DNA of 23,309 nucleotides, from positions 1 through 23,309 of the forward strand of contig JAPOOQ010000432.1 in assembly GCA_026713345.1 (NCBI GenBank), written 5' to 3'. Source of the stretch: Gemmatimonadota bacterium (GTDB taxonomy: Bacteria > Gemmatimonadota > Gemmatimonadetes > Longimicrobiales > Gaopeijiaceae). A model generated the notes under the pieces. It made no database searches, was not told where the DNA came from, and was given only the letters and a program-made list of their open reading frames with translations. Made by a program: the position numbers and the translations under genes. Positions 6,922 through 15,909 of the stretch are shown piece after piece. The number at the start of each line of letters is the position of its first letter. Positions within the stretch are counted from its first letter, which is position 1.

Positions 6922-8446
6922 CGCCGCCGGTCCCAACACCGCCATCATCGCCGTCGTCGTCGTCTACTTTCTGATCCTCGTCGGGATCGGCTGGTGGGCG
7001 AGCCGTGAAAGCCGCTCCGTCGCCGGGTTCTACGTCGCCGGCAAGAAGCTCCCGTCGTGGGTGATCGCGTTCTCGTCGAACACCACCGGCGAGAGCGGCT
7101 GGCTGCTCCTGGGACTCACCGGGATGGGCTACCTGGTCGGCTTCCACGCGCTCTGGGTCGTCCTCGGCGAAGTCCTCGGCGTCGCGCTGGCGTGGGCCGT
7201 CGTCGCGCGCCCCTTCAAGGAATTCACCGACCGCTACGACTCGATCACGGTCCCCGACTACCTCACCGACCGTTTCGCCGACCGGCTCAACATCATCCGC
7301 ATCGTCAGCGCCGTCATCATCTTCACGATGGTCGGCGCCTACACCGCCGCGCAGCTCACCGCCACCGGCAAGGCCTTCTCGTCCTTCATCGGGACCAGCT
7401 ACGAAGCCGGCGTCTACATCGGCCTCGCCGTCATCCTCCTCTACACGAGCATCGGCGGCTTCAAGGCGGTCGCCTACAGCGACGTGCTCCAGGGCGTCCT
7501 CATGTTCCTCTGCCTGCTGATCCTGCCGATCGTGGGCATCTGGCATGCCGGCGGCTGGGGCGAGATGCTGGCGGGCGTCGGCGAGGCGGACCCCGCGCTG
7601 CTGCGCCCGATGGGGGAACACGGCCTTACGGTCACGGGGGTGATGAGCGCGATCAGCTACGTGGGGATCGGGCTGGCGTTCCTGGGGGCGCCGCAGCTGT
7701 TGACGCGCTTCATGTCGGCCCGCAACCGGGGGCAGATCTCGCAGGGCGGGGTGCTCGCGGTCGTCTGCATCGTGGTCTTCGACATCGGTGCTGTGCTGAC
7801 GGGGGTGGCGGGGCGCTACCTCTTCCCCGGGCTCGCCGACCACGAGACGATCCTCCCGGTCATGTCCACCGAGCTCTTCCCGGCGGTGATCGCCGGGGTG
7901 ATCCTGGTGGTCGTGCTGGCCGCCATCATGTCGACCGTGGATTCGCTCCTGATCCTCGCCTCGTCGTCGATCGTGCGGGACGTCATGCAGAAGATCTTCC
8001 GGCCGGACTTCTCCGACCGCACCCTGTCGCTGATCGGCCGGATGCTGACGGTCGTTCTCGGCCTGGCCGGACTCGGAGTCGCCCTCCGAGAACCCCGCAT
8101 GATCTTCTGGTTCATCCTGTTCGCCTGGTCTGGGCTGGCGTCGGCCTTCACGCCGGTGGTCCTCTGCTCGCTCTTCTGGCGGCGGACCACGCTCGCCGGC
8201 GCGGTCAGTGGGATGATCGCCGGCTTCGCGGCCGCGATGCTCTGGGTGCTATTCATCAAGGACCACTTCTACGATCTCTACGAGATGATTCCGGGCTTCG
8301 CGGTGGGCTTCGCCGTGACGATCGGGGTCAGCCTCTACACGGAGCCGCCCCCGGACGGCGGCTCGATGGTGGATGATGTGAAACGCGTGGTGGGCGGACC
8401 GTTCTCGGCGGGCGAGGGGGAACAGCAACACAGGAGGACACGATGA
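6914..8446 (+). CDS. Sodium:solute symporter (SSS family, PutP-like)
   Basis: 510 residues with about 13 hydrophobic helices, the usual size for Na+/proline-type symporters. These bring in a solute together with Na+. Visible family marks: an N-terminal YFLILVGIGWWASRE helix, an AGKKLPSWVIAFSSNTTGESGWLLLG segment (split first helix), and the Na+ site helix MSTVDSLLILASSSIVRD (around residues 337-354). The start overlaps the small accessory gene and the stop overlaps the amidohydrolase start (ATGA at 8443). The true substrate is unknown; from its partners an amino acid or related amine is most likely. Confidence 0.92.
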   Translation: MPDAAGPNTAIIAVVVVYFLILVGIGWWASRESRSVAGFYVAGKKLPSWVIAFSSNTTGESGWLLLGLTGMGYLVGFHALWVVLGEVLGVALAWAVVARPFKEFTDRYDSITVPDYLTDRFADRLNIIRIVSAVIIFTMVGAYTAAQLTATGKAFSSFIGTSYEAGVYIGLAVILLYTSIGGFKAVAYSDVLQGVLMFLCLLILPIVGIWHAGGWGEMLAGVGEADPALLRPMGEHGLTVTGVMSAISYVGIGLAFLGAPQLLTRFMSARNRGQISQGGVLAVVCIVVFDIGAVLTGVAGRYLFPGLADHETILPVMSTELFPAVIAGVILVVVLAAIMSTVDSLLILASSSIVRDVMQKIFRPDFSDRTLSLIGRMLTVVLGLAGLGVALREPRMIFWFILFAWSGLASAFTPVVLCSLFWRRTTLAGAVSGMIAGFAAAMLWVLFIKDHFYDLYEMIPGFAVGFAVTIGVSLYTEPPPDGGSMVDDVKRVVGGPFSAGEGEQQHRRTR

Positions 8447-10140
8447 AGTCACTGACAAGAGGCCAGTTTCTGGGAGCAGCCGCGGGCACGGTAGGCGCCG
8501 GATTCCTCACCGGCTGCGAGGGCGGCCCCGGAGTCGTTGTGCGGACCGGCGCAGCGGACGCCACCACCGCCGACCTGATTGCGCACGGCCGCGTCATCCA
8601 CACGATGGACGATGCCAACCCGACGGCCGAGTCGCTTGCCGTGAAGGACGGCCGCTTCATGGCGCTCGGTTCCCGCGGCGACATCGAAGCGCTCCGCGGC
8701 TCGGGGACCCAGGTCTTCGATCACGGGGACGCCGTCATCACCCCCGGCTTCATCGACGCGCACACCCACCCGGCCGGCGCCGGGGTCCGCGAACTCAAGG
8801 ACGTGAACGTCGACGTGCGCTCGATCGCCGAGATCAAGGAGCGCATGGCCGCGCGCGCCCGCGAGACGCCGCCGGGCGAGTGGATCCGCGGTTTCAAGTA
8901 CGACGACACCAAGCTGGCCGAGGGCCGGCCGCTGAACCGGCTCGACCTGGACGAGGCGCTGCCCGATCACCCGGCCGTCGTCGGTCACCGGGGCGGCCAC
9001 ACCAGCGTCTACAACTCGCGTGCCTTCGCGCTGGCGGGCGTGACCGCCGAGACTCCCGACCCGCAGGGCGGCAGGTTCTACCGCGAAGACGGCGAACTCA
9101 CGGGACTGGTCGCGGAACGCGCCAACTACGTCTTCTCGGGCCTGATCCCCAGCACCCACACCGACGACGACCGGCAGGCCGGCGTCAAGCTCATCACCGA
9201 ACTGATGGCCCGGGCCGGGCTCACCTCCTTCCACGACGCCGGAACCGGGGCGAGCAGCCTGCGCGCCTACAAGGCGGCCTACGACGCCGGCGAATTGTCA
9301 TGTCGAGTTTACATGATGTTACGTGGACCTTACAACAGCCTCCGCCAGGCCGGCGTCTCCACCGGATTCGGCGACGAATGGCTGCGCGTCGGCGGGGTCA
9401 AGTACGGCGCCGACGGCTCCGCGTCCGAGCGCACCATGCGCATGAGCACCCCCTACGTCGGCCGCCCCGACGACTACGGCATCCTCACCATGAGCCAGGA
9501 GGACATCCACGAGGCCGTCGAGGTCGCCCACCGCGCCAACTGGCAGGTCGGAATCCACGCCAACGGCGACGTCACCATCGACATGGTCCTGAACGCGTAC
9601 GAGCGCGTCCAGGAGATGTGGCCGCGGCCCAACCCCAGGCACCGCATTGAGCACTGCTCGCTGGTCAACCCGCAGCTCCTCGAGCGCATCAAGGCGGCCG
9701 GCGCCGTCCCCACCCCCTTCTACACCTACGCCCACTACCACGGCAACAAGTGGGTCGAGTACGGCCCCGACAAGATGGAATGGATGTTCGCCCACCGGTC
9801 GTTCCTCGACTACGACATCCCGGTCGCCCCCGCGTCCGACTACACCCCCGGCCCCTACGAGCCCCTGATGGCGATCCAGAGCATGGTGACCCGCAAGGAC
9901 TTCGAGGGCCGCGTCTGGGGGCCGAGCCAGCGCATCACCGTGCCGGAGGCGATGCGGATCTGCACGATGGGCGGCGCCTACGCATCCTTCGAGGAGGACA
10001 TCAAGGGCTCGGTCACGGTGGGCAAGCTGGCCGACTTCGTGGTGCTGGAGTCCGACCCGCACGACGCGGACCCGGATGCGATCAAGGAGATCCCCGTGCT
10101 GAGGACGGTGGCGGGGGGGCGGGTGACCTGGGAGGGGTGA
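8443..10140 (+). CDS. Exported YtcJ-like amidohydrolase (amidohydrolase 3 family)
   Basis: 565 residues. The N-terminus has a Tat-like TRGQFLG motif (second Arg replaced by Gly), a hydrophobic stretch and an LTGC lipobox (Cys25), so it is probably an exported lipoprotein. The family hydrolyses amide-type bonds with a metal centre. Visible: GFIDAHTHP with metal-binding His107 and His109, GIHANGD (His372), HRIEHC (400-405), an ASDYTP metal Asp and a C-terminal GKLADFVVLESDP segment that closes the small beta domain. It is the last gene of the operon with aminotransferase and symporter, consistent with releasing an amine outside the cytoplasm for import. A patch at about 9294-9335 has unusual A+T-rich codons. 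Substrate unknown. Confidence 0.88.
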   Translation: MKSLTRGQFLGAAAGTVGAGFLTGCEGGPGVVVRTGAADATTADLIAHGRVIHTMDDANPTAESLAVKDGRFMALGSRGDIEALRGSGTQVFDHGDAVITPGFIDAHTHPAGAGVRELKDVNVDVRSIAEIKERMAARARETPPGEWIRGFKYDDTKLAEGRPLNRLDLDEALPDHPAVVGHRGGHTSVYNSRAFALAGVTAETPDPQGGRFYREDGELTGLVAERANYVFSGLIPSTHTDDDRQAGVKLITELMARAGLTSFHDAGTGASSLRAYKAAYDAGELSCRVYMMLRGPYNSLRQAGVSTGFGDEWLRVGGVKYGADGSASERTMRMSTPYVGRPDDYGILTMSQEDIHEAVEVAHRANWQVGIHANGDVTIDMVLNAYERVQEMWPRPNPRHRIEHCSLVNPQLLERIKAAGAVPTPFYTYAHYHGNKWVEYGPDKMEWMFAHRSFLDYDIPVAPASDYTPGPYEPLMAIQSMVTRKDFEGRVWGPSQRITVPEAMRICTMGGAYASFEEDIKGSVTVGKLADFVVLESDPHDADPDAIKEIPVLRTVAGGRVTWEG

Positions 10141-10220
10141 GGAGGGCTGCGCAACCCGTGGCACGAGTCCGGCGTTCATCCGGCCGACGAAGCAAGTGCG
10201 ACCGCCCGCCGTGCGGCTGA

Positions 10221-10370
10221 CCGACCCGTGTCGGCGAACTGTTTGCCACCCAGGTGCTGCGCGCAGCGATGGAAGGCCGGATCGGATTCAAGAAGGCCTA
10301 TGACCTGACTGGGCTGGGTGGAGGAACCTTTCAGAGGTATGCGAGACGGCTGGGCGTGGATCTCCCGTGA
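10221..10370 (+). pseudogene. Gene fragment: C-terminal piece of a small regulator-like protein
   Basis: An open stretch of 49 codons starts right after a stop and ends with TGA. It reads LFATQVLRAAMEGRIGF, then KKAYDLTGLGGGTFQRYA and RRLGVDLP. This looks like the end of a short helical, antitoxin- or HTH-type protein rather than random sequence. No good start or ribosome site precedes it; the first possible starts are GTG 10254 and ATG 10269. A decayed gene is likelier than a functional 33-38-aa one. Confidence 0.35.
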
Positions 10371-10496
10371 TGGCGTAGCCCCTACGCACGGGTTCATGGC
10401 GCCACAGTCGTTACGAACGAACAGAGTGCGCCGGAATCCCGGAACATCCAGTTCGATTGGGTGGGCGACGGCTGAGCAACCCGCGGTATCGCCCCC
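10371..10496. other. Convergent intergenic gap with a small hairpin
   Basis: Between the fragment above and the 3' end of the minus-strand propeller gene. It contains a perfect 6-3-6 inverted repeat, GCGTAG-CCC-CTACGC (10373-10387), without a T-run, so only a weak terminator candidate. Nothing else is recognised. Confidence 0.3.
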
Positions 10497-11699
10497 CTAC
10501 CGCCTCTCCAGCCTCAGCACCTGCGGATGCTGAACATCGAGTTCGTCGTACCAGACACCCAGCACCGCGTCCATCTCTATGTCCACGATGCGGAATCTGT
10601 CGGGCAAAACCACAGTCCCCAGCCACGTGCCGTCGGCCGCAAGGACCAGCCATCGCACCGGATCTTCCGCTTCGCTCTCCCCACGGTATTGTTGCAGCCA
10701 CACCGCCCCCGACGGATCCACGATCATGTCGCTGTACGCCGGGCGGGTCCCCGACTCCGGGGTCCTATCGGCGGCCTCACGGAGGAGAGACGAGGAGCGC
10801 CCGTCGAGATATGCTTCGCGCTCAGCCCGCAGTGCGGATCGGGACAGGGTCAAGGGGTATTCGGGGATCCTGAGGATGCGCACCAGGTCGCCCTCGCGCG
10901 TGCGTTCCTCCACCGCCATGACCTCCGCGTTGCCCACGAAGATCCTCCCGGCATGCGAAGCCACCTGCGCCTCCTTGCGAAAAAGGGCCGACACACTCGC
11001 CACGTTGCCATTCGGCCGCTGAACCACGTACTCGTCGTAGCCCTCGGTGGCTGCGATGCTGTCAAGGCGCCCACCCTTGACGTCAAAGCGCCAGAGCACG
11101 GTCGGGTTGCGAATCGCCCCGACCGCATCCCGGGTCCAGAACGGGGAGACGTACTGCACGGCCATGGAGCCATCGCCGAGGTCATGGATCGAGCTGGCGT
11201 TGGAAAGCAGGCTGAAGGTCCTGGCCAGCGCCAAGTCCGGGCCGAATACCGATACGCGGCCGTCCCAGTCCAGGACCCACACGGTGTCGCCGCCGGCGCC
11301 AATCATCTGCTCGATCCCTCCGCTGAATTCGCCCGGACCCTCACCGTTCCGGCCAGTGGCTTTTACGAAACTGCCTTCGGGGGAGTAGAGGCGGATCTGC
11401 AGCCAGTTGGCGTCCGCTACCACCAGCGATCCGTCCGCAAGGCGCACCATTCCCCCCACATGGCCGAACTCGTGGTTCGGACCGCGTCCGCTTGCAGTGA
11501 GATCCAACAGCGGCGCCGGGTCAATCCGCCACAGACTGGAATCGCCCCACAGCGGGCGCAGAGCCTCCACGATCTGCACCCCGGCGCTGTCCTCGCGCTG
11601 AAGCAGCGACGGGTCTTTGACTTGGGCGTGACAGCCCGGAGGGTCGGTCAGGGCAAGGGCGACACTGGCAGCCAGGAGCATTCCGATGGTCTTGTTCAT
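10497..11699 (-). CDS. Secreted 6-bladed beta-propeller protein
   Basis: 400 residues. A signal peptide (about 1-25, ending CHA-Q) leads to a mature protein of propeller repeats. The marker turn NGEGPGEFSGG is typical of this NHL/BF3164-like group, and strands such as LADGSLVVADANWLQIRLYSPEGSFV are clear. It ends with GVWYDELDVQHPQVLRLERR, closely resembling the end of the neighbouring propeller at 11764-13017, so the two are tandem paralogues. The 64-bp gap has no promoter-like dyad, so both are probably one operon. GGAG precedes the start. No catalytic residues are recognised; a surface binding or scaffold role is likely. Confidence 0.82.
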   Translation of the reverse strand: MNKTIGMLLAASVALALTDPPGCHAQVKDPSLLQREDSAGVQIVEALRPLWGDSSLWRIDPAPLLDLTASGRGPNHEFGHVGGMVRLADGSLVVADANWLQIRLYSPEGSFVKATGRNGEGPGEFSGGIEQMIGAGGDTVWVLDWDGRVSVFGPDLALARTFSLLSNASSIHDLGDGSMAVQYVSPFWTRDAVGAIRNPTVLWRFDVKGGRLDSIAATEGYDEYVVQRPNGNVASVSALFRKEAQVASHAGRIFVGNAEVMAVEERTREGDLVRILRIPEYPLTLSRSALRAEREAYLDGRSSSLLREAADRTPESGTRPAYSDMIVDPSGAVWLQQYRGESEAEDPVRWLVLAADGTWLGTVVLPDRFRIVDIEMDAVLGVWYDELDVQHPQVLRLERR

Positions 11700-11763
11700 G
11701 TTCTCTCGTCTCCATTTTGTGGTAACAGTCTTCCGGTGGTGTCCCAGGGGGGCGGCCAGTCCA

Positions 11764-13017
11764 TCACTTCTCCAGCCGGTGCACGCGCACGTACTCCACG
11801 TCCTGCTCGTCCATCCACACGCCGAGCACGTAGTCTTCGCCGATTTCGCCGTCTTCCAGGCTCAGCCCGGGGGGAGTGGCCACGTTGCCCAGCCAAGTCC
11901 CGTCCGGCGCGTATACCTCGTAGGGGAGCGACTCGGCGCGGGGAAGCGAATAGGGGCGCACCCAGAGGTTGCCCGCCGCGTCCAGATGGATCGCGCTGAG
12001 GACGGGAAGGGTCGGAGCCATGGGCAGATCGCGCCAAATCGGCCTGCGTGCCTCCGCCGCCTCCTCGGACATTCCGCCCCACACCTGGTTTCGCCAGACC
12101 ATCCAGTCCAGGAAGGCCTCCACGTGCTCTTCGGTGACGGGCACGATCGGCTTGTCGCTCCGGAGAATCCGTGAAGTGGAGCCGTCGTCCAGCGAGATCG
12201 ACCGGATCGAGAACGCCTCGGTGTCCACGAGGGCGAGGGTGCCCGTCTGGACCGTGAACAGCGGACGCTTGCCGTATTGGTAGCCGGTGTTGGCCCATCC
12301 ACCGCCCGGATAGCGGGTGATCTCCTGTTCGCCGCCCGGGACATCGATCAGGCGCGCCACAGCACCGTCGTCCAGAGAGACCGTGGCGAGCCGATACCCC
12401 GGCCACCGCACCACCCCTTCCGGCATCTCACCCCGGTAGTCGGCGAAGGACATGACCAGATTGCGTCTCCAGATGCCCTGAACCCCCGTCGGCAAAAAGT
12501 CGGCCCACGGAGCCTCCACGCGCATCGTCCGCCCGACCAACCCGTCTGGCCCGAAGATCTGGATGCGGCGCAGGGGGCCGTCCCAGGTCACGATGGAATC
12601 ACTAGCGAGCGCGCCCACCCAGTTGAGGCGTCGGTGTTCGCCGGGCCCTTCCCCCTGCCCCGACACTTCCCACATGAAGACCCCTTCCCGGTCGTAACGG
12701 CGCAGCACGCCGCTTGTCCAGTCCCCGAGCACGATGTCGCCTTTGCCGAGGCGCACCGTGCGCGCGACACCCCCGAGTACGTACTCGCTCGGGCCGTCGA
12801 CGGAGCCGATCTGGACCACGGGTTCCTCCACGATCGTCCACTCGTCGCCGGGATCCCAAACGGGCGCGAGCGCCGTGGTGATCGGGATGCCGGCGGAATC
12901 GACCCGCAGCGTGGCGGCGGGATCGGCGGCGGAGTCGCAGGCCGCGAGTGCGAGGGGGAGACCGCAAAGCAGCCAGGTGGGGATCCTTCTCTTCCGGTTC
13001 GTGTTGAAGCGCGTCAT
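11764..13017 (-). CDS. Lipoprotein 6-bladed beta-propeller
   Basis: 417 residues from the ATG at 13017, chosen because AGGAGG lies at 13027-13032 just upstream and because it places a lipoprotein signal at the N-terminus (LALAAC, Cys27). A longer in-frame extension to 13116 would overlap the predicted promoter and is not used. Propeller strands include GDIVLGDWTSGVLRRYDREG, with the GQGEGPGEHRRL turn, and a C-terminal GVWMDEQDVEYVRVHRLEK shared with its downstream paralogue. It is first in a two-gene operon whose promoter carries the paired dyads described at 13116-13165, the same as the BlaR1-type operon. Likely anchored in the inner or outer membrane, facing out. Confidence 0.84.
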   Translation of the reverse strand: MTRFNTNRKRRIPTWLLCGLPLALAACDSAADPAATLRVDSAGIPITTALAPVWDPGDEWTIVEEPVVQIGSVDGPSEYVLGGVARTVRLGKGDIVLGDWTSGVLRRYDREGVFMWEVSGQGEGPGEHRRLNWVGALASDSIVTWDGPLRRIQIFGPDGLVGRTMRVEAPWADFLPTGVQGIWRRNLVMSFADYRGEMPEGVVRWPGYRLATVSLDDGAVARLIDVPGGEQEITRYPGGGWANTGYQYGKRPLFTVQTGTLALVDTEAFSIRSISLDDGSTSRILRSDKPIVPVTEEHVEAFLDWMVWRNQVWGGMSEEAAEARRPIWRDLPMAPTLPVLSAIHLDAAGNLWVRPYSLPRAESLPYEVYAPDGTWLGNVATPPGLSLEDGEIGEDYVLGVWMDEQDVEYVRVHRLEK

Positions 13018-13115
13018 CGCCGGTACCTCCTCTGGTCGTCTGGTCGCGCCGGTTGCGATGTTCTGGACGCGGAACCTGTCGGCCGCCTCGAGGGTCGAAG
13101 CGGCTGGGAGGCACA

Positions 13116-13165
13116 AGTGTACAGCGCGAACGTTGAAAAATCAACGGTACGGTGAAAAATCACCG
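13116..13165 (-). promoter_or_regulatory. Promoter with two 16-bp dyad operators (site A)
   Basis: Minus strand: dyad CGGTGATTTTTCACCG (13165-13150), 3 bp, dyad CGTTGATTTTTCAACG (13146-13131). TTGATT inside the second dyad (13144-13139) is a -35 box, followed by a 17-bp spacer and TACACT (13121-13116) as -10. The arms differ by a compensated T-A to G-C change, which supports dyad recognition. Start of transcription would be near 13109, about 90 nt before the lipoprotein ATG. The promoter at 17158-17207 has the same layout base for base. Repression by the nearby BlaI-type protein is inferred. From 13166 to 13317 I see nothing further. Confidence 0.65.
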
Positions 13166-13317
13166 ATGCGCAGACGGAAGAGTCCGGGCGGAACTACTAC
13201 ACGAAAGCGGCAGAGGCGCGGTGCATCACATGGCCCGAGCCGACTGCCGAGGCGCAGGCACCAGACCCAGCCAGGAGATCCAAGCTACGAGACCCCGCTA
13301 TCGGCGAGCCTGTCCGA

Positions 13318-13701
13318 CTACCGTCCTTCCCCGGACGCCTGGTCGATCAGCTTCTTCATGCGGACGCGCTCGTCGGGGGTTAGCTGGGTGTCCTCCAGCT
13401 CGAGCAGGGTGTTGACCGCGCCCTCCACCGAGCCATCGAAGAACGTTCTGAGGACATGCCGCATGACCGAGCGCCGCGCCCGCTGCACCGGCACCGTGGG
13501 TGAATAGACGAGGCGAGGCCCGTTGTATTCGGTTGCCAGGTGTCCCTTGTCAACGAGGATCCGCAACACCGAGCGCACGGCCGAGTAGCTGGGCGGGTCG
13601 GGGATTCGTCCCCGGATCCGGGCAGCCGTGGCGCTGCCCAACTCATGGACGATGTCCATCACTTCACGCTCTCGCTTGCTGAAGTGCGGCATGTCGGTCA
13701 T
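13318..13701 (-). CDS. BlaI/MecI-family transcriptional repressor
   Basis: 127 residues from the ATG that overlaps the BlaR1-like stop (ATGA at 13701-13698); longer upstream starts lie inside the preceding gene. The winged-helix N-terminal half reads FSKREREVMDIVHELGSATA, then RIRGRIPDPPSYSAVRSVLR, with wing YNGPRLVYSPTVP. A C-terminal dimer region (SVEGAVNTLLELED) follows, as in BlaI, MecI and CopY. Family members bind dyad operators as dimers and are inactivated when the partner membrane protease is triggered. It is the last gene of the operon after the propeller-carrying BlaR1 homologue, so it is very probably that receptor's target. The dyads at 17158-17207 and 13116-13165 are candidate operators. 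Confidence 0.9.
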   Translation of the reverse strand: MTDMPHFSKREREVMDIVHELGSATAARIRGRIPDPPSYSAVRSVLRILVDKGHLATEYNGPRLVYSPTVPVQRARRSVMRHVLRTFFDGSVEGAVNTLLELEDTQLTPDERVRMKKLIDQASGEGR

Positions 13702-15878
13702 TGGCGTGCACCATAGTGATCCGGCCATCGATGCCGGCTGAGGGTCAGTTCGTCGGCACTGTCCTTCGTGACGACGTACAGGGACGAGGAGCCCGCGCCG
13801 ACGATGGTCTGGTTCTCCGGCAGGCGAATCGTTCCCCGCAGCGAGCCGGTTCGATCGATCACGTCGTAGCGCCTCCCCGGCGCGTCGGCCATCAGTGTCC
13901 GCTGGATCAGCAACATGCCGTTCGGGGCCGGTTGAACCGCGATGCCTCCTGGGGTCGTCCTATTGTGCCACTGCATTACAAAAGGTGGAATGTGGTCCGG
14001 CGAAGGCAGGTTCACGGACTTGGCCAAGCCGGGCCCATCGCAAGCGTCAGGGTTTCTGTCTCCGGTCGCCGCGACGCACTTTTGCCAGTCGGTAACCGGC
14101 ACACGGTCGAACGGCAGCGGGACGCCCCTCACCCATGCGCCGTCCGGCCGACGCCAGTCCACGCGGTAGGGGTCGGGATGCGCGACCGCGACCCAGCCGT
14201 CCCGGAAGAGCCAAGCCTGTCCTTCGGTGGCCAGCGGGCTGGTGTAGTAGCGGTGGCCGTATTGCACCGGTCGCGACCCGCCGAATCGCCCCTGGCCCCC
14301 GACCTCGGCGATTGTCTCCTCGCTCCCCGGCTCCCAGTCCAGCACGTTGCCGGTTGTGAGGAGGATCCGCGACGAGTCCGCCTCCACCCGAGACATGACC
14401 AGCCTGTTCTCTGGATAGCTGAACCCCTCGACCCCGAGGACGCGGCCGAAGCGATCGGCACCCCAAGGGGGCTCTGAAAGTCGGGCGATCAGCCGGGTTG
14501 CCGCGCCCAAAGTCTCGGGATGGCTGTCACCCACCACGAGGAACGCCCGATGCGTATTCTGATCTGTGAAGAGTGTGGAATCCCGACCGAGAGGATAGAG
14601 GAATCCCGGATACAGGAACTCGCCGGGCCCGAAGCCGATGCGGCCCAGGCTACGCACCTCGTCGGTGCGAAGGTCCGCTACATAGAGATATCGTTCGCGC
14701 TCGCCAATGTCGGACAACAGCACCCTGCCGTCGGAGAGTTCTCTCACGCTCTGGATTTTGCCGAACTTCTTCCCATCCAGCGTCTGTTCCGCCGGAGCCA
14801 GGCCCACGATCGGGTTGTCCTGCAGAGCGTTGCGGACCGGGCGGATGACGGCCGCGGAGACCCCCACACCGCCGATCGCAGTGAGCAGGACTGCGGTAGC
14901 GGTGGCGCTGCGGCGCGGCCGCCGCGGGTTGAGGACGGACACGATCCGCCGCTCCAACTGGGAGCGTGAGTGCCGTACCAGTGGCAACGACAGCACGGAT
15001 GGAGCGGGACTCATGGCTGTTGACACGGAAAGCAGGTGTCCGGCGTATTCGGACGCGCGGGCTCCGCAAGCGAGCACCTCTTCGTCGCAGGCCTCTTCCC
15101 GGGCGGATGCAGCGAGCCGTGAAGCCAGCCAGGCGAGCGGGTGGAACCAGTATACCGCGAGCGCGGCCCGGATCAGCAGCTGCCGGAGGGTGTCGCGGCG
15201 CCGCACGTGAATGATCTCATGCATGAGCACGGCCCGTCGTCGCCCAAGGGACCAGTTGACTGCGGATGTCGGGAGCAGGACGGCTGGCCTCCACAACCCG
15301 CCGGTCATCGGAGTGTTGGCCCGCCGGGTGAGGTAGAGCCTGACCTCGCCGCGGAGGCCGACCCGCTCCCGGACCTCATCGACCTGCCGAAGCCAGACCG
15401 GGTCGCGGACCGGATGCGCCAGGCGAACCAGTCTCCTGAAACGAGCCCTGCCGACCGCGAGCGTGACCAGCGAGACGGCGCATCCAACGCCCCAGAGGAA
15501 AAGAGGGAAAGGAATCACTTGCCTTGAAGAGGGAGCCTCCGAAGGAAGGGTCGCCGGCCTGGCGCCGAGCGACGGGGGGTTCGGCGCGGGCAAAGAGATA
15601 GACCCGGTTGAGGCGCCGGAAGCCGGAGCAACAATGGCTGGCGGCTCAACGAGCAAGCTGCGGTCGGCGGCGGGCAGAAGCGAAACCTCCCAGGCAGGTG
15701 AGAAGAGCTTCAGCGCAGGCAGCGCAACCAGGAGGGCGAACGTCGTCGTCCACAACAGGTGACGGACCCCTGCAGGCCGGCGTCGCGCCAGCCACGCCAG
15801 AACCAGCGCGACCGATAACAGGACCGTAGCCCTGGCGGCGATCTCAAGCAGGCTATCGGATCCGGGCATCATGGGCAT
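13698..15878 (-). CDS. BlaR1-like M56 membrane metalloprotease fused to a beta-propeller sensor
   Basis: 726 residues. The N-terminal ~345 form an M56 peptidase: membrane helices near 12-30, 40-57, 122-142 and 325-345, and zinc motif HEIIH (220-224) with EACDEEVL (262-269). In BlaR1 and MecR1 the C-terminal domain outside the cell is a penicillin-binding sensor. Here residues about 360-726 are instead a 6-bladed propeller (FGPGEFLYPGFLYPLG turn), by eye about two thirds identical to the free propeller encoded just upstream at 15910-17115. No SxxK-type penicillin-binding sequence is seen. Inferred role: ligand or protein binding by the propeller triggers proteolysis and removal of the BlaI-type repressor. 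It overlaps blaI by ATGA. Confidence 0.88.
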   Translation of the reverse strand: MPMMPGSDSLLEIAARATVLLSVALVLAWLARRRPAGVRHLLWTTTFALLVALPALKLFSPAWEVSLLPAADRSLLVEPPAIVAPASGASTGSISLPAPNPPSLGARPATLPSEAPSSRQVIPFPLFLWGVGCAVSLVTLAVGRARFRRLVRLAHPVRDPVWLRQVDEVRERVGLRGEVRLYLTRRANTPMTGGLWRPAVLLPTSAVNWSLGRRRAVLMHEIIHVRRRDTLRQLLIRAALAVYWFHPLAWLASRLAASAREEACDEEVLACGARASEYAGHLLSVSTAMSPAPSVLSLPLVRHSRSQLERRIVSVLNPRRPRRSATATAVLLTAIGGVGVSAAVIRPVRNALQDNPIVGLAPAEQTLDGKKFGKIQSVRELSDGRVLLSDIGERERYLYVADLRTDEVRSLGRIGFGPGEFLYPGFLYPLGRDSTLFTDQNTHRAFLVVGDSHPETLGAATRLIARLSEPPWGADRFGRVLGVEGFSYPENRLVMSRVEADSSRILLTTGNVLDWEPGSEETIAEVGGQGRFGGSRPVQYGHRYYTSPLATEGQAWLFRDGWVAVAHPDPYRVDWRRPDGAWVRGVPLPFDRVPVTDWQKCVAATGDRNPDACDGPGLAKSVNLPSPDHIPPFVMQWHNRTTPGGIAVQPAPNGMLLIQRTLMADAPGRRYDVIDRTGSLRGTIRLPENQTIVGAGSSSLYVVTKDSADELTLSRHRWPDHYGARQ

Positions 15879-15909
15879 GCTGGTTTACCGTCCTTCCTGT
15901 GACGACCGG

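Noticed and set aside
13191..13203. TACTACA half site like the classical BlaI/MecI operator
   Set aside because: Only one half site is present, with no partner at the right spacing, and it is upstream of the better double dyad.
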